A stretch of DNA of 64,000 bases from positions 28,898-92,897 of the forward strand of contig NZ_QETK01000023.1 of the NCBI RefSeq assembly GCF_003105155.1, written 5' to 3'. The position numbers and the translations under genes were made by a program. The notes under the pieces are model-generated. The model was not told the origin of the DNA, did no database searches, and saw only the letters and a program-made list of their open reading frames with translations. This document shows positions 1 through 10,205 of this stretch, one piece after another (the first letter of the stretch is position 1; each line of letters starts with the position of its first letter). The stretch is from Pseudomonas sp. SDI (GTDB lineage: Bacteria; Pseudomonadota; Gammaproteobacteria; Pseudomonadales; Pseudomonadaceae).

Positions 1-54
1 AGTGGGGTGTGCTTTATCGCGATTGCCGGGTTGATGGGGGCCAAACCGGTGTAA
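1..54 (+). CDS. 3' end of an upstream gene, probable membrane protein
   Basis: The window opens inside a reading frame of 17 codons ending at TAA (52-54). The visible tail is hydrophobic (CFIAIAGLMG) and ends in a short polar stretch, as in the last membrane helix of DMT/EamA-type carriers. Too little is visible for a family call. A perfect inverted repeat follows it. Confidence 0.4.
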   Translation, partial: SGVCFIAIAGLMGAKPV

Positions 55-72
55 GCATGGCTGCCTGCGGCT

Positions 73-99
73 GATCGCGGGACGACTCGTCCCGCGATC
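73..99. repeat. REP-derived perfect palindrome
   Basis: Two perfect 13-bp arms (GATCGCGGGACGA and its complement) are separated by one base, between the upstream gene and the convergent HAD gene. The arms match the core of the repeats at 7247, 20146, 37000, 52353 and 56822. It could act as a bidirectional transcript end, but there is no T-tract. Confidence 0.7.
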
Positions 100-121
100 G
101 AGTACACAGCACTCGCAAGCT

Positions 122-778
122 TCAATCGCGCAGGGAAATCACCTGCCAGCCACGCTTCTCGGCCTCAGCTCGCAGGTTCGGATCCGGGTCCACCGCCACC
201 GCCGTGCTCACCACTTCAAGCAGCGGCAGATCGTTCATCGAATCGCTATAGAAGTAGCTGCCCTCAAGGCTGTGGCCGTTCTCTTCGAGCCAGCGTGTCA
301 GGCGCGTCACCTTGCCTTCACGGAAACACGGTACATCGGTACTGCGCCCGGTGAAGCGACCATCGATCATCTCGCACTCGGTCGCCAGCAGGTGGTCCAC
401 TTCCAGGCGCTTGGCAATCGGCCCGGTAATGAAGCGGTTGGTGGCGGTGATGATCACCAGCTTGTCGCCCGCGTCGCGGTGCTGCTTCAGCAGGGCCAGG
501 GCCTTGGGCTGGATGATCGGCTCGACGCAATCGCGCATGAAGTCGCGATGCCATTCGTCGAGTTGGGCCCTCTCGGTGGTGGCGAGGATCTCCAGGCTGA
601 AGTTCAGGTAAGCCTGCAAGTCGAGCTTGCCGGCCAGGTAATCCTGATAGAACGCATCGTTGCGGTTCTGATACGCCACCGGGTCGAGGATCCCGCGGGC
701 GCAGAGATAGTCGCCCCAGGCATGGTCGCTGTCGCCGCCGAGAAGGGTGTTGTCCAGATCGAATAAAGCCAGGCGCAT
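122..778 (-). CDS. HAD-IB family (SerB-like) phosphohydrolase
   Basis: A 218-residue protein of the HAD superfamily, subfamily IB (phosphoserine-phosphatase-like). Motif I is FDLDNTLL, with nucleophile Asp7 and acid/base Asp9. Motif II is the Thr in LVIITATNR, and motif IV is [10 protein letters not shown]. The start is placed at ATG 778 because the catalytic motif must lie within about ten residues of the N-terminus; the frame stays open upstream but is non-homologous in character. It is divergent from rppH with about 140 bp between them. The substrate is unknown; a small phosphomonoester is likely. Confidence 0.85.
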   Translation of the reverse strand: MRLALFDLDNTLLGGDSDHAWGDYLCARGILDPVAYQNRNDAFYQDYLAGKLDLQAYLNFSLEILATTERAQLDEWHRDFMRDCVEPIIQPKALALLKQHRDAGDKLVIITATNRFITGPIAKRLEVDHLLATECEMIDGRFTGRSTDVPCFREGKVTRLTRWLEENGHSLEGSYFYSDSMNDLPLLEVVSTAVAVDPDPNLRAEAEKRGWQVISLRD

Positions 779-918
779 TGAAGTCACTCGCATAACATCT
801 GAAAAGTCCCACAGAATACGGACTTTTGACATCGGTGCACATAAGGTCGGCCGGCGCGTTGCTGCTGTTACAAGCTTTGTGGAACAATGCGGCGACATGC
901 GTTTGCGAGGTTGCTGCC

Positions 919-1398
919 GTGATCGACCCCGATGGTTTTCGCCCCAATGTCGGGATCATTCTGACGAATGATCTTGGGCAGGTGCTATGGGCTCGACGGA
1001 TCAACCAGGATGCCTGGCAGTTTCCCCAGGGTGGGATCAACCCCGAGGAAACGCCGGAAGATGCCCTGTACCGCGAGCTGAACGAAGAAGTAGGCCTGGA
1101 GCGTCAGGATGTTGAAATTCTTGCCTGCACCCGTGGCTGGTTGCGTTATCGTTTACCCCAACGTCTGGTCCGTACCCACAGCCAACCGCTGTGCATCGGC
1201 CAGAAGCAGAAGTGGTTCCTGCTGCGCCTGATCTCCAACGAGCAACGGGTGCGGATGGACCTGACCGGCAAACCGGAGTTCGACGGCTGGCGCTGGGTCA
1301 GCTATTGGTATCCGCTGGGCCAGGTGGTGACATTCAAGCGCGAGGTTTACCGCCGCGCTCTCAAAGAGCTTGCCCCGCGCCTGCTGGCGCGCGACTGA
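919..1398 (+). CDS. rppH: RNA pyrophosphohydrolase
   Basis: A Nudix hydrolase of 159 residues, the usual RppH length. It removes pyrophosphate from 5'-triphosphorylated mRNA and so primes RNase E decay. The start is GTG 919 ([15 protein letters not shown]), which gives the family's standard N-terminus. The Nudix box occupies residues 38-60 ([11 protein letters not shown], then RELNEEVGL) with the metal-binding REXXEE glutamates intact. ptsP follows after 22 bp, the usual rppH-ptsP pairing in gammaproteobacteria, so the two are probably cotranscribed. Confidence 0.95.
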   Translation: MIDPDGFRPNVGIILTNDLGQVLWARRINQDAWQFPQGGINPEETPEDALYRELNEEVGLERQDVEILACTRGWLRYRLPQRLVRTHSQPLCIGQKQKWFLLRLISNEQRVRMDLTGKPEFDGWRWVSYWYPLGQVVTFKREVYRRALKELAPRLLARD

Positions 1399-1420
1399 CG
1401 ACGGAGTTCGACCCCGAGCC

Positions 1421-3700
1421 ATGCTCAATACGCTGCGCAAGATCGTCCAGGAAGTTAACTCCGCCAAGGATCTCAAGACGGCGTTGGGGATTATCGTCTT
1501 GCGCGTCAAAGAGGCCATGGGCAGTCAGGTCTGTTCGGTCTATCTGCTCGACCCGGAAACCAACCGCTTCGTGCTGATGGCCACCGAAGGTCTGAACAAG
1601 CGTTCCATCGGCAAAGTGAGTATGGCGCCCAACGAGGGCCTGGTCGGCCTGGTCGGTACCCGCGAAGAGCCGCTGAACCTGGAAAACGCCGCCGACCACC
1701 CGCGTTATCGCTACTTCGCCGAAACCGGCGAAGAGCGTTTTGCCTCGTTCCTTGGCGCACCGATCATTCACCACCGCCGGGTGGTTGGCGTACTGGTTAT
1801 CCAGCAGAAAGAGCGCCGCCAGTTCGACGAAGGCGAAGAAGCCTTCCTGGTCACCATGAGCGCGCAGTTGGCCGGGGTAATCGCCCATGCCGAAGCCACC
1901 GGCTCGATCCGCGGCCTGGGTCGGCAGGGCAAGGGTATTCAGGAAGCCAAGTTCGTCGGCGTACCGGGCTCGCCCGGGGCGGCCGTGGGGCAGGCGGTGG
2001 TCATGCTGCCGCCGGCCGATCTCGATGTGGTGCCGGACAAGACCGTCAGCGACATCGAAGCCGAACTCACGCTGTTCAATAACGCCCTCGAAGGCGTGCG
2101 CAGCGACATGCGCAATCTGTCGGCCAAGCTGGCCACCCAGCTGCGTCCGGAAGAGCGCGCGCTGTTCGACGTGTACCTGATGATGCTCGAAGATGCTGCG
2201 CTGGGTGGCGAAGTGGTCGAGGTCATCAAGACCGGCCAGTGGGCCCAGGGCGCCTTGCGCCAGGTGGTCGGCGAGCACGTCAATCGTTTCGAACTGATGG
2301 ACGACGCCTACCTGCGCGAGCGCGCCTCCGACGTCAAGGACCTCGGCCGGCGCCTGCTGGCCTACCTGCAGGAAGCCCGCCAGCTGTCGCTGGTGTACCC
2401 CGACAACACCATCCTGATCAGCGAAGAGCTGACCCCGGCCATGCTCGGCGAAGTGCCGGAAGGCAAGCTGGTGGGGCTGGTCTCGGTACTTGGCTCGGGT
2501 AACTCGCACGTCGCCATCCTGGCGCGGGCGATGGGCATCCCGACGGTGATGGGCCTGGTCGACCTGCCATATTCGAAGGTCGACGGCATCCAGATGATCG
2601 TCGATGGCTACAAGGGCGAGGTCTACACCAACCCCAGCGAGGTGCTGCGCAAGCAATACGCCGAGATCGTCGAGGAAGAGCGCCAGTTGGCCCAGGGCCT
2701 CGATGCCCTGCGCGAACTGCCGTGCGAAACCCTCGATGGCCACCGCATGCCGCTGTGGGTCAACACCGGCCTGCTCGCCGATGTGGCGCGGGCGCAGCAG
2801 CGCGGTGCCGAGGGTGTCGGCCTGTACCGCACCGAAGTGCCATTCATGATCAACCAGCGCTTCCCGAGCGAGAAGGAGCAGTTGGCGATCTACCGCGAGC
2901 AACTGGCGGCCTTCCACCCGTTGCCGGTGACCATGCGTAGCCTGGACATCGGTGGCGACAAGGCGCTGTCGTACTTCCCGATCAAGGAAGACAACCCGTT
3001 CCTCGGCTGGCGCGGTATTCGCGTGACCCTCGACCACCCGGAAATCTTCCTGGTGCAGACCCGGGCCATGCTCAAGGCCAGCGAAGGGCTGAACAACCTG
3101 CGCATTCTGCTGCCGATGATTTCCGGCATTCATGAGCTGGAAGAGGCGCTGCACCTGATCCACCGGGCCTGGGGCGAGGTGCGCGACGAGGGCACCGACG
3201 TGCCGATGCCGCCGGTGGGGGTGATGATCGAGATTCCGGCAGCGGTGTACCAGACCCGCGAGCTGGCACGGCAGGTCGACTTCCTTTCGGTGGGTTCGAA
3301 CGACCTGACCCAGTACCTGCTGGCGGTGGACCGCAACAACCCGCGGGTGGCGGACCTGTACGACTACCTGCACCCGGCAGTGCTGCAGGCGCTGCAACAT
3401 GTGGTCACGGCCGCGCATGCCGAGGGCAAGCCGGTGAGTATCTGTGGCGAGATGGCCGGCGATCCGGCGGCGGCGGTGTTGCTGATGGCGATGGGCTTCG
3501 ACAGCTTGTCGATGAACGCCACCAACTTGCCGAAGGTGAAGTGGATGTTGCGTCAGGTGAGTTTGAGCAAATCCAAGGAGTTGCTGGCGCAGGCGATGGG
3601 CATCGACAACCCGCAAGTTATCCACAGTTCGCTGCAACTGGCGCTGAAGAACCTTGGGCTGGCGCGGATGATCAATCCGGGGTCGTCGAAGACGTTGTAG
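1421..3700 (+). CDS. ptsP: Phosphoenolpyruvate-protein phosphotransferase PtsP (enzyme I Ntr)
   Basis: A 759-residue first component of the nitrogen phosphotransferase system. It takes phosphate from PEP and passes it to NPr (PtsO) and then PtsN, a regulatory rather than sugar-uptake chain. An N-terminal GAF domain (about 1-160) is followed by the EI N-terminal and mobile domains, with the phospho-accepting histidine in GSGNSHVAILAR (His363). The C-terminal PEP-binding TIM barrel carries GLYRTE, SVGSNDLTQY and SICGEMAGD with the catalytic Cys. The start at ATG 1421 gives the conserved MLNTLRKIVQEV opening. A short GC hairpin (3705-3721) follows the stop. Confidence 0.97.
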   Translation: MLNTLRKIVQEVNSAKDLKTALGIIVLRVKEAMGSQVCSVYLLDPETNRFVLMATEGLNKRSIGKVSMAPNEGLVGLVGTREEPLNLENAADHPRYRYFAETGEERFASFLGAPIIHHRRVVGVLVIQQKERRQFDEGEEAFLVTMSAQLAGVIAHAEATGSIRGLGRQGKGIQEAKFVGVPGSPGAAVGQAVVMLPPADLDVVPDKTVSDIEAELTLFNNALEGVRSDMRNLSAKLATQLRPEERALFDVYLMMLEDAALGGEVVEVIKTGQWAQGALRQVVGEHVNRFELMDDAYLRERASDVKDLGRRLLAYLQEARQLSLVYPDNTILISEELTPAMLGEVPEGKLVGLVSVLGSGNSHVAILARAMGIPTVMGLVDLPYSKVDGIQMIVDGYKGEVYTNPSEVLRKQYAEIVEEERQLAQGLDALRELPCETLDGHRMPLWVNTGLLADVARAQQRGAEGVGLYRTEVPFMINQRFPSEKEQLAIYREQLAAFHPLPVTMRSLDIGGDKALSYFPIKEDNPFLGWRGIRVTLDHPEIFLVQTRAMLKASEGLNNLRILLPMISGIHELEEALHLIHRAWGEVRDEGTDVPMPPVGVMIEIPAAVYQTRELARQVDFLSVGSNDLTQYLLAVDRNNPRVADLYDYLHPAVLQALQHVVTAAHAEGKPVSICGEMAGDPAAAVLLMAMGFDSLSMNATNLPKVKWMLRQVSLSKSKELLAQAMGIDNPQVIHSSLQLALKNLGLARMINPGSSKTL

Positions 3701-3704
3701 GGAG

Positions 3705-3732
3705 GGGCCGCTTTGCGGCCCATCGCGGGACG
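3705..3732. repeat. Hairpin plus partial REP between convergent genes
   Basis: GGGCCGC (3705-3711) and GCGGCCC (3715-3721) form a 7-bp stem with a TTT loop, followed directly by the REP half-core ATCGCGGGACG. It lies between convergent ptsP and the NRDE gene. There is no T-tract, so terminator function is only possible. Confidence 0.45.
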
Positions 3733-4479
3733 TCAGACCTGCAAATCTACTTCCCCCAGATGCCCGCCAAACGGCCCAAAGCTGCGTTCTACCAGGCGCC
3801 GGCTTCCATCGGCGTCCACAATCAACACCGTACTCGCCCGCGTCCCATAGCTCTGGCCGGCGATAAACACGCTCGACAACAACCGCTCGGTCGCCAGCCC
3901 CACACCGGTTTCCGGCAGTTCGCTGTCCGCGGCCTGGCGGTTATCCCCCAGCAGCTCCAGCAGATGCCCCGGCTGCGGGTCCTCCAGCAGCGCCCGCAAG
4001 CCGTCCCGCGCCTTCAGCAGCTTCGGCCACGGCGTGTCCAGCCCAGCGTTCGACAGCCCGTAAGTGCCCGCCGGCAATAACCGTGGCGTACCCTCGCGGG
4101 CATTCAGGTAACCGAGTGTCTGCCCATCCCCGGCCAGCAGGTTGAACCCGGAATACTGGTGCCGCTTCGCCGCAATCTCTTGCAGATACGCCTCAACCCC
4201 CAACGCCCCCCGCAGAAACCCCGCCACCAGCTCGCCGCGCGAGCGCGGGCCGAGTGGCTGTTGCGGGTCGCGGATATTGGTCAGCGCGGCAAAGCGCCCT
4301 GCCGGGCCTATCCCCAGCCAGGTGCCGCCGGCTTCCAGGTCGCGCCCGGCATAGACCCCCGGGGCATCGTCCCAGGGGCCCAGCGCCTGGCTGGGACGGG
4401 CATGGAATTCATCGCGGTTGGCCGCCACGATCAGCGGTCGGGCATGCCCCGGCCGCCAGGCAAATACGATCAGGCACAT
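3733..4479 (-). CDS. NRDE/TANGO2 family protein
   Basis: A 248-residue cytoplasmic protein starting MCLIVFAWRPG. The Cys2 N-terminus and the name-giving NRDE motif in ANRDEFHARPS define the NRDE (TANGO2-like) family. Family members have been linked to haem trafficking and metabolism in eukaryotes, but the bacterial role is not settled. ATG 4479 is chosen because Cys2 is invariant in the family; a start nine codons upstream would bury it. The gene is divergent from the TSUP carrier across 130 bp. Confidence 0.85.
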   Translation of the reverse strand: MCLIVFAWRPGHARPLIVAANRDEFHARPSQALGPWDDAPGVYAGRDLEAGGTWLGIGPAGRFAALTNIRDPQQPLGPRSRGELVAGFLRGALGVEAYLQEIAAKRHQYSGFNLLAGDGQTLGYLNAREGTPRLLPAGTYGLSNAGLDTPWPKLLKARDGLRALLEDPQPGHLLELLGDNRQAADSELPETGVGLATERLLSSVFIAGQSYGTRASTVLIVDADGSRRLVERSFGPFGGHLGEVDLQV

Positions 4480-4609
4480 AGGTTGACCCCCTGTGATTTC
4501 CTCCACTCTACCGGGAGCGTGGTCGCCTATCCATCGACTAAACGTGTCTTCACTAGAGCCGAAGGCCTACCTTCCGTTACCATGCCGGACTGAAAATTCG
4601 GGGGCGACA

Positions 4610-5392
4610 ATGGAATTCGTGCTCTATCTGCTGCTCGGCGCCTGCGCCGGTGTACTGGCCGGACTGTTCGGCGTGGGTGGCGGCATCATCATCGTGCCGG
4701 TGCTGGTGTTCAGCTTCACCCTGCAAGGCTTCGATCCATCGGTGTTGACCCACCTGGCCGTCGGCACCTCGCTGGCGACCATCGTCTTCACCTCGATCAA
4801 CGCCATCCGCGAACACCAGCGCAAAGGCGCGGTGCAGTGGCCGATCTTCGTCTGGATGACCCTGGGCATCCTCATCGGTGCCGGTATCGGCGCCAAGACC
4901 GCCTCGCTGATCCAGGGCCCCAGCCTGCAGAAGATCATCGGCGTGTTCGCCCTGGTGATTGCCGTGCAGATGGCCCTCGACCTCAAGCCCAAGGCCAGCC
5001 GCGGGGTGCCTGGCAAGGTCGGGTTGACGGTCGCTGGCACCGTGGTCGGCTGGGCCTCGGCGATCTTCGGCATCGGCGGCGGCTCGCTGACCGTGCCGTT
5101 CCTGACCTGGCGCAGCCTGCCGATGCAGCAGGCGGTAGCCACCTCGTCGGCCTGCGGCCTGCCGATCGCGCTGGCCAGCGCCCTGAGCTTCATGCTGCTG
5201 GGCTGGCACGAGCCGCAGTTGCCGGCGCACAGCGTTGGCTTTGTGTACCTGCCTGCGCTGGTCGGGATCGCCCTGACCAGCATGTTTTTTGCCCGTTACG
5301 GCGCGCGCCTGGCCCACCGGCTGTCGCCACGCCTGCTGAAACGGCTGTTCGCCGCGCTGTTGTTCTGCGTCGGCCTGAGCTTTTTGCTTTAA
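4610..5392 (+). CDS. TSUP (TauE/SafE) family membrane carrier
   Basis: A 260-residue inner-membrane protein of about eight hydrophobic segments. It shows the internal duplication typical of TauE/SafE proteins: GVGGGIIIVP near the N-terminus and GIGGGSLTVPFL in the second half. The family exports or takes up sulfite, sulfoacetate and other organosulfur anions; the substrate here cannot be read from sequence. lgt follows after 15 bp, so TSUP, lgt and thyA may share a transcript. Confidence 0.88.
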   Translation: MEFVLYLLLGACAGVLAGLFGVGGGIIIVPVLVFSFTLQGFDPSVLTHLAVGTSLATIVFTSINAIREHQRKGAVQWPIFVWMTLGILIGAGIGAKTASLIQGPSLQKIIGVFALVIAVQMALDLKPKASRGVPGKVGLTVAGTVVGWASAIFGIGGGSLTVPFLTWRSLPMQQAVATSSACGLPIALASALSFMLLGWHEPQLPAHSVGFVYLPALVGIALTSMFFARYGARLAHRLSPRLLKRLFAALLFCVGLSFLL

Positions 5393-5407
5393 CGAGAAGG
5401 AGTCACC

Positions 5408-6220
5408 ATGCTGCCTTACCCGCAGATCGATCCCGTGGCCTTGGCCATCGGCCCGCTGAAAATCCACTGGTACGGCCTGATGTACCTGGTCGGCATCGGC
5501 GGCGCCTGGCTGCTGGCCTCGCGTCGGCTGAACCGCTTCGATCCGACCTGGAGCCGCGAAAAGCTCTCCGACCTGGTGTTCTGGCTGTCGATGGGCGTGA
5601 TCGTCGGTGGCCGCCTGGGCTACGTGCTGTTCTATGACCTGCACGCCTACCTGGCCAACCCGACGCTGATCTTCGAGGTCTGGAAGGGCGGCATGTCGTT
5701 CCACGGTGGCTTTATCGGCGTGATGCTGGCGGCGTTGTGGTTCGGCAAGCGCAACAACAAGTCGTTCTTCGAACTGATGGACTTCGTCGCCCCGATGGTG
5801 CCTATCGGCCTGGGCGCCGGGCGGATCGGCAACTTCATCAACGCCGAACTGTGGGGCAAGGCCACCGACGTCCCGTGGGCCATGGTCTTCCCGCCGTTCA
5901 GCGACCCGGCGCAATTGCCGCGCCATCCGTCGCAGCTTTACCAGTTCGCCCTGGAAGGTGTGGCATTGTTCCTGATTCTCTGGCTGTACTCGCGCAAGCC
6001 ACGGCCAACCATGGCGGTGTCGGGGATGTTTGCCCTGTTCTACGGGATCTTCCGCTTCATCGTCGAGTTCGTCCGGGTGCCGGACGCGCAGCTGGGCTAC
6101 ATTGCCTTCGGCTGGCTGACCATGGGCCAGCTGCTGTGCGTGCCGATGATCCTCGGCGGCCTCGGGCTGATCTGGTGGGCCTATCACCGCGCGCCAACCG
6201 CCAAGGGCGCTGCGCTTTAA
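5408..6220 (+). CDS. lgt: Prolipoprotein diacylglyceryl transferase
   Basis: A 270-residue integral membrane enzyme that transfers diacylglycerol from phosphatidylglycerol to the lipobox Cys of prolipoproteins, the first step of lipoprotein maturation. Conserved Lgt motifs are present: [10 protein letters not shown] near the N-terminus, [22 protein letters not shown] and [12 protein letters not shown]. About seven membrane helices are visible. A good ribosome site (GAGAAGGAG) precedes ATG 5408. It sits immediately before thyA, the common lgt-thyA arrangement. Confidence 0.97.
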   Translation: MLPYPQIDPVALAIGPLKIHWYGLMYLVGIGGAWLLASRRLNRFDPTWSREKLSDLVFWLSMGVIVGGRLGYVLFYDLHAYLANPTLIFEVWKGGMSFHGGFIGVMLAALWFGKRNNKSFFELMDFVAPMVPIGLGAGRIGNFINAELWGKATDVPWAMVFPPFSDPAQLPRHPSQLYQFALEGVALFLILWLYSRKPRPTMAVSGMFALFYGIFRFIVEFVRVPDAQLGYIAFGWLTMGQLLCVPMILGGLGLIWWAYHRAPTAKGAAL

Positions 6221-6271
6221 TTTTTGCCCGGCGGGGGCCTGGCCCCTGCCGGTATTCGATACAGGTAAGTC

Positions 6272-7243
6272 ATGAAGCAATATCTAGATCTGGTCGCTGA
6301 TGTGATCAACAACGGCACCCTGCAAGGCAACCGTACCGGCGTGCGCACCATCAGCCTGCCGGGTGCGATGCTGCGCTTCGACCTGCAGAAGGGCTTCCCG
6401 GCCATCACCACCCGCAAGCTGGCATTCAAGTCGGCGATTGGCGAGATGGTCGGCTTCCTGCGTGGCGTGAAGCACGCCGGCGAATTCCGCGAGCTGGGCT
6501 GCAAGGTCTGGGACCAGAACGCCAACGAGAACGCCCAGTGGCTGGCCAACCCGTTCCGCCAGGGGCATGACGACCTCGGCGAGATCTACGGTGTGCAATG
6601 GCGCCAGTGGCCGGCCTACAAGCGCATTCCGCTGAGCAACCCGGCGGCCATCGAGCTGGCGCAGAGCCAGGGCTTCCAGAAGATTGCCGAGGCTGAGGAA
6701 GACGGCGAAGCGTTTGTGGTGCTGTACAAGGCCATCGACCAGATTCGCCAGTGCATCGACACCATCCACAACGATCCGGGCAGCCGGCGCATCCTGTTCC
6801 ATGGCTGGAACTGCGCGCAGCTGGACGAGATGGCCTTGCCGCCGTGCCACTTGCTGTATCAGTTCCACCCGAATGTCGAGACCAAGGAGATTTCCCTGTC
6901 GCTGTACATTCGCTCGAACGATCTGGGCCTGGGCACGCCGTTCAACCTCACCGAAGGCGCGGCGCTGCTGACGCTGATGGGCCGCCTGACCGGCTACACG
7001 CCGCGCTGGTTCACCTATTTCATCGGTGATGCGCACGTCTATGAAAACCACCTGGACATGCTCAACGAGCAGCTCAAGCGCGAGCCGCTGGCGGCGCCGA
7101 AGCTGGTGATTTCCGAGCGTGTGCCGGAGTTTGCCAAGACCGGTGTGTACGAGCCGGAGTGGCTGGAGAAGATCGAGCCGAGTGATTTCAGCCTGGAAGG
7201 CTACGAGCACCATGCGCCGATGACGGCGCCGATGGCGGTCTGA
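6272..7243 (+). CDS. thyA: Thymidylate synthase
   Basis: A 323-residue ThyA converting dUMP to dTMP with methylene-tetrahydrofolate. The nucleophile is Cys192 in [12 protein letters not shown], and the folate/dUMP signatures [13 protein letters not shown] and [13 protein letters not shown] are intact. It is longer than the 264-residue E. coli form because of an insertion around residues 110-150, seen in other pseudomonad ThyA proteins. The folate oxidised here is regenerated by FolA at 19623. A REP pair follows the stop. Confidence 0.97.
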   Translation: MKQYLDLVADVINNGTLQGNRTGVRTISLPGAMLRFDLQKGFPAITTRKLAFKSAIGEMVGFLRGVKHAGEFRELGCKVWDQNANENAQWLANPFRQGHDDLGEIYGVQWRQWPAYKRIPLSNPAAIELAQSQGFQKIAEAEEDGEAFVVLYKAIDQIRQCIDTIHNDPGSRRILFHGWNCAQLDEMALPPCHLLYQFHPNVETKEISLSLYIRSNDLGLGTPFNLTEGAALLTLMGRLTGYTPRWFTYFIGDAHVYENHLDMLNEQLKREPLAAPKLVISERVPEFAKTGVYEPEWLEKIEPSDFSLEGYEHHAPMTAPMAV

Positions 7244-7246
7244 GGC

Positions 7247-7378
7247 TGTGGGAGCGGGCTCGTCCCGCGATCTGCCGCAAAGCGGCAGCAGTTCTGCTAA
7301 TACGTCAGTCAAGCTGTACCGCGGGCTCGGACTTTACGGCTGCTTTGCAGCCGATCGCGGGACGAGCCCGCTCCCACA
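7247..7378. repeat. Inverted REP pair (BIME-like)
   Basis: TGTGGGAGCGGGCTCGTCCC (7247-7266, continuing to 7272) and its reverse complement (7353-7378) flank about 80 bp of spacer between the convergent thyA and cadR genes. The left copy is followed by a small CTGCCGC/GCGGCAG stem. This is the standard geometry of pseudomonad REP pairs mobilised by RAYT transposases; no RAYT gene is in the window. Confidence 0.8.
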
Positions 7379-7408
7379 AGATTCGGCGCTCATTGTGTTG
7401 TTCAGGCC

Positions 7409-7852
7409 TCAGTGCCCATGACTCCTCCCCACATGGGAATACTCCGCCTCCGCTGCCGTCACGGCGCCGTTCACCTCCAGATGCTGCAAGATCGAACACT
7501 GCGCCTCCGGCACATGGCAGTGCTGCCTCAGTTCGAGCAACTGCGCCTGTAACGCCTGCAAACCATCGATCCGCGCCTTCACGTGCTGAATATGCTCGTC
7601 GATCAGGGCGTTCACGCTCTCGCACTGGTCCTGCGGGCTGTCGCGCAACTGTAACAGGCGGCGAATCTCTTCCAGGGTCATGTCCAGGGTGCGGCAGTTG
7701 CGGATGAACGTCAGCCGCTCCACATGCGCCTGGGTGTACAGGCGGTAATTCCCCTCGCTGCGCGCCGGCTCTGGCAGCAGGCTCTCACGCTCGTAATAAC
7801 GGATGGTTTCCACCGGGCAGTCGGTAGCTTTGGCCAGTTCGCCGATCTTCAT
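7409..7852 (-). CDS. cadR: MerR-family cadmium-responsive regulator CadR
   Basis: A 147-residue metal sensor, the length of P. putida CadR. The N-terminal MerR helix-turn-helix reads MKIGELAKATDCPVETIRYYERE. A long dimerisation helix follows, with the metal-site cysteines in QDQCESVNALIDEH (about 77), ELRQHCHVPEAQC (about 112 and 119) and a His-rich tail ending SHVGRSHGH. The tail is a known CadR feature used as a second metal site. Start ATG 7852 removes a 20-residue non-conserved extension. It is divergent from cadA and represses or activates from the shared spacer. Confidence 0.95.
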   Translation of the reverse strand: MKIGELAKATDCPVETIRYYERESLLPEPARSEGNYRLYTQAHVERLTFIRNCRTLDMTLEEIRRLLQLRDSPQDQCESVNALIDEHIQHVKARIDGLQALQAQLLELRQHCHVPEAQCSILQHLEVNGAVTAAEAEYSHVGRSHGH

Positions 7853-7875
7853 CTGAAAAAACCTCGCAGGGTTGC

Positions 7876-7906
7876 TTGACCCTATAGTGGCTACAGGGTG
7901 TTCACT
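7876..7906 (+). promoter_or_regulatory. MerR-type cadA promoter/CadR operator
   Basis: A near-perfect dyad, ACCCTATAG-TGG-CTACAGGGT (7879-7899, one mismatch), lies between TTGACC (-35, 7876-7881) and TTCACT (-10-like, 7901-7906). The spacer is 19 bp, the over-long spacing that MerR-type activators correct by twisting DNA. The sequence is very close to my recollection of the described P. putida cadA operator. It sits 30 bp upstream of the cadA start and 24 bp upstream of cadR, so CadR can control both. Confidence 0.85.
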
Positions 7907-7935
7907 TGGCAACAGGACCTTTAGGGATAAGCCAT

Positions 7936-10197
7936 ATGAACCAGCCTGTCAGCCCGGATCACCGACACACCGCGCACGATCACGACCATAGCGCGCACGA
8001 TCACAGCGCGCACGCGCACCCCAGGCACAGCCACAGCTGCTGTTCCGCTGCCGAAGCGCCGACGCGGGTGCAGTTGCGCGCGTCGAGCAGCAGCCACGTA
8101 CAACTGAGCCGCTTCCGGATCGAGGCCATGGACTGCCCGACCGAGCAGACGCTGATCCAGAACTCACTGGGCAAGCTCGACGGCATCGAGCAGTTGGAAT
8201 TCAACCTGATCAACCGCGTGCTCGACGTCAGTCACACCCACGCCGACACCCAGCGCATCGAGCAGGCCATCGCCGCGCTGGGCCTGCACGCCGAACCCCT
8301 GGACGCCGCCAGCAGCGCAGCGCCGGCACCGGCTCCGGCGAAAAAGCCCTGGTGGCCGCTGGCCGTGTCCGGGGTTGCCGCGCTGACCGCCGAAGGCATC
8401 CACTTCGCCGGCTTCGCCCCGGACTGGGTGGTGGCGCTGGTCGCACTGCTGGCGATTCTCAGCGGCGGCCTGGGCACCTACAAGAAGGGCTGGATCGCCA
8501 TCAAGCAGCGCAACCTGAACATCAACGCGCTGATGAGCATCGCCGTGACCGGCGCCGTGCTGATCGGCCAGTGGCCGGAAGCGGCCATGGTGATGTTCCT
8601 GTTCAACCTCGCCGAGCTGATCGAAGCCCGCTCCCTGGACCGCGCGCGCAACGCCATCGGCGGCCTGATGCAGCTCACCCCGGACCTGGCCACTGTGCAG
8701 CAGGCCGACGGCCAATGGCATGAGCTCGACGTGAAACAGGTGGCCCTCGGCGCGCTGGTGCGGGTGCGCCCTGGCGAGCGCATCGGCCTCGATGGCGAAG
8801 TGGTCAGCGGCCAGTCGAGCGTCGATCAGGCACCGATCACCGGCGAAAGCCTGCCGGTGGAGAAGGGCCCGGGCGATAAAGTCTTCGCCGGTACCATCAA
8901 CCAGGCTGGCGCGCTGGAATACCGGGTGACTGCCGCTGCCGGGCAATCGACCCTGGCGCGGATCATCCATGCGGTGGAGCAGGCACAAGGGGCTCGGGCG
9001 CCGACCCAGCGCTTCGTCGACCAGTTTTCGCGCATCTACACCCCGGCCGTGTTCGCCTTTGCCCTGGCGGTGGCGGTGTTGCCGCCGCTGCTGGCTGGTG
9101 GGGTCTGGTTCGACTGGATCTACCGGGCACTGGTGCTGCTGGTGGTGGCCTGCCCGTGTGCGTTGGTGATTTCCACCCCGGTGACCATCGTCAGTGGCCT
9201 GGCGGCGGCGGCGCGCAAGGGCATCCTGATCAAGGGCGGCGTGTACCTGGAAGGCGGGCGCAAGCTGGACTTCCTGGCCCTGGACAAGACCGGCACCATC
9301 ACCCACGGCAAGCCGGTGCAAACTGATCACGCCGTGCTTGAGCCGCTGTTCGAACGCCGCGCCCAGGCGATTGCCGCCAGCCTTGCCGGACGCTCCGATC
9401 ACCCGGTGTCGCTGGCGATTGCCCGCGCGGCGGGCGAGCAAGGCATCGCCCTGCACGAGGTGGCGAACTTCCAGGCCCTGAGCGGGCGTGGCGTCAGCGG
9501 CGAGGTCGACGGCGTGCGCTATCACCTGGGCAACCATCGCCTGGTCGAGGAGCTGGGGCTGTGCTCGCCGCAGTTGGAAGCGCGCCTCGACGCGCTCGAA
9601 CGCCAGGGCAAAACCGTGGTGCTGCTGCTCGACGGCTCCGGGCCGCTGGCGCTGTTCGCCGTGGCCGATACGGTGAAGGAGAGCAGCCGTGAGGCGATTG
9701 CCCAGTTGCATGAGCTGGGTATCAAGACCGTCATGCTTACCGGCGATAATCCGCACACGGCCCAGGCCATCGCGGCGCAGGTCGGCATCGACGAGGCGCG
9801 TGGCAACCTGCTGCCGGCGGACAAGCTCGCGGCCATCGAAGAGCTCTACGCCAAGGGCCGACGGGTCGGCATGGTTGGCGACGGGATCAACGACGCGCCG
9901 GCGCTGGCGCGGGCCGAGATTGGCTTTGCCATGGCCGCGGCCGGTACCGACACCGCCATCGAGACCGCCGACGTGGCGCTGATGGACGACGACTTGCGCA
10001 AAATCCCGGCCTTCGTCAGGCTCTCGCGGCAATGCGCGACGATCCTCACGCAGAACATCGTGCTGGCGTTGGGGGTCAAGGCGATCTTCCTGGCGATCAC
10101 CTTTACCGGCATGGCCACCCTGTGGATGGCGGTGTTCGCCGACATGGGCGTGAGCTTGCTGGTGGTGTTCAACGGCTTGCGCCTGCTAAGAAAGTAA
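7936..10197 (+). CDS. cadA: Cadmium/zinc-exporting P1B-type ATPase CadA
   Basis: A 753-residue heavy-metal efflux ATPase. A His-rich N-terminus (residues 9-34, repeated HDH/HAH) is followed by one HMA domain carrying MDCPTEQ, a DCxxE form with a single Cys as in ZntA/CadA relatives rather than CxxC. The membrane CPC motif is Cys406-Pro-Cys408; the phosphorylation site is DKTGTIT with Asp450; the hinge is [12 protein letters not shown]. It pumps Cd, Zn and possibly Pb out of the cytoplasm. Start ATG 7936 lies just downstream of the CadR operator. Confidence 0.95.
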   Translation: MNQPVSPDHRHTAHDHDHSAHDHSAHAHPRHSHSCCSAAEAPTRVQLRASSSSHVQLSRFRIEAMDCPTEQTLIQNSLGKLDGIEQLEFNLINRVLDVSHTHADTQRIEQAIAALGLHAEPLDAASSAAPAPAPAKKPWWPLAVSGVAALTAEGIHFAGFAPDWVVALVALLAILSGGLGTYKKGWIAIKQRNLNINALMSIAVTGAVLIGQWPEAAMVMFLFNLAELIEARSLDRARNAIGGLMQLTPDLATVQQADGQWHELDVKQVALGALVRVRPGERIGLDGEVVSGQSSVDQAPITGESLPVEKGPGDKVFAGTINQAGALEYRVTAAAGQSTLARIIHAVEQAQGARAPTQRFVDQFSRIYTPAVFAFALAVAVLPPLLAGGVWFDWIYRALVLLVVACPCALVISTPVTIVSGLAAAARKGILIKGGVYLEGGRKLDFLALDKTGTITHGKPVQTDHAVLEPLFERRAQAIAASLAGRSDHPVSLAIARAAGEQGIALHEVANFQALSGRGVSGEVDGVRYHLGNHRLVEELGLCSPQLEARLDALERQGKTVVLLLDGSGPLALFAVADTVKESSREAIAQLHELGIKTVMLTGDNPHTAQAIAAQVGIDEARGNLLPADKLAAIEELYAKGRRVGMVGDGINDAPALARAEIGFAMAAAGTDTAIETADVALMDDDLRKIPAFVRLSRQCATILTQNIVLALGVKAIFLAITFTGMATLWMAVFADMGVSLLVVFNGLRLLRK

Positions 10198-10205
10198 GAG
10201 GATGT

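Noticed and set aside
1361..3637. 758-codon open frame antisense to ptsP, and similar long antisense frames at 4577-6280, 8164-10032, 12587-14023 and 50815-53106
   Set aside because: They are mirror frames created by high-GC third positions of well-identified genes. Their translations are His/Gln/Arg-rich without domain motifs.
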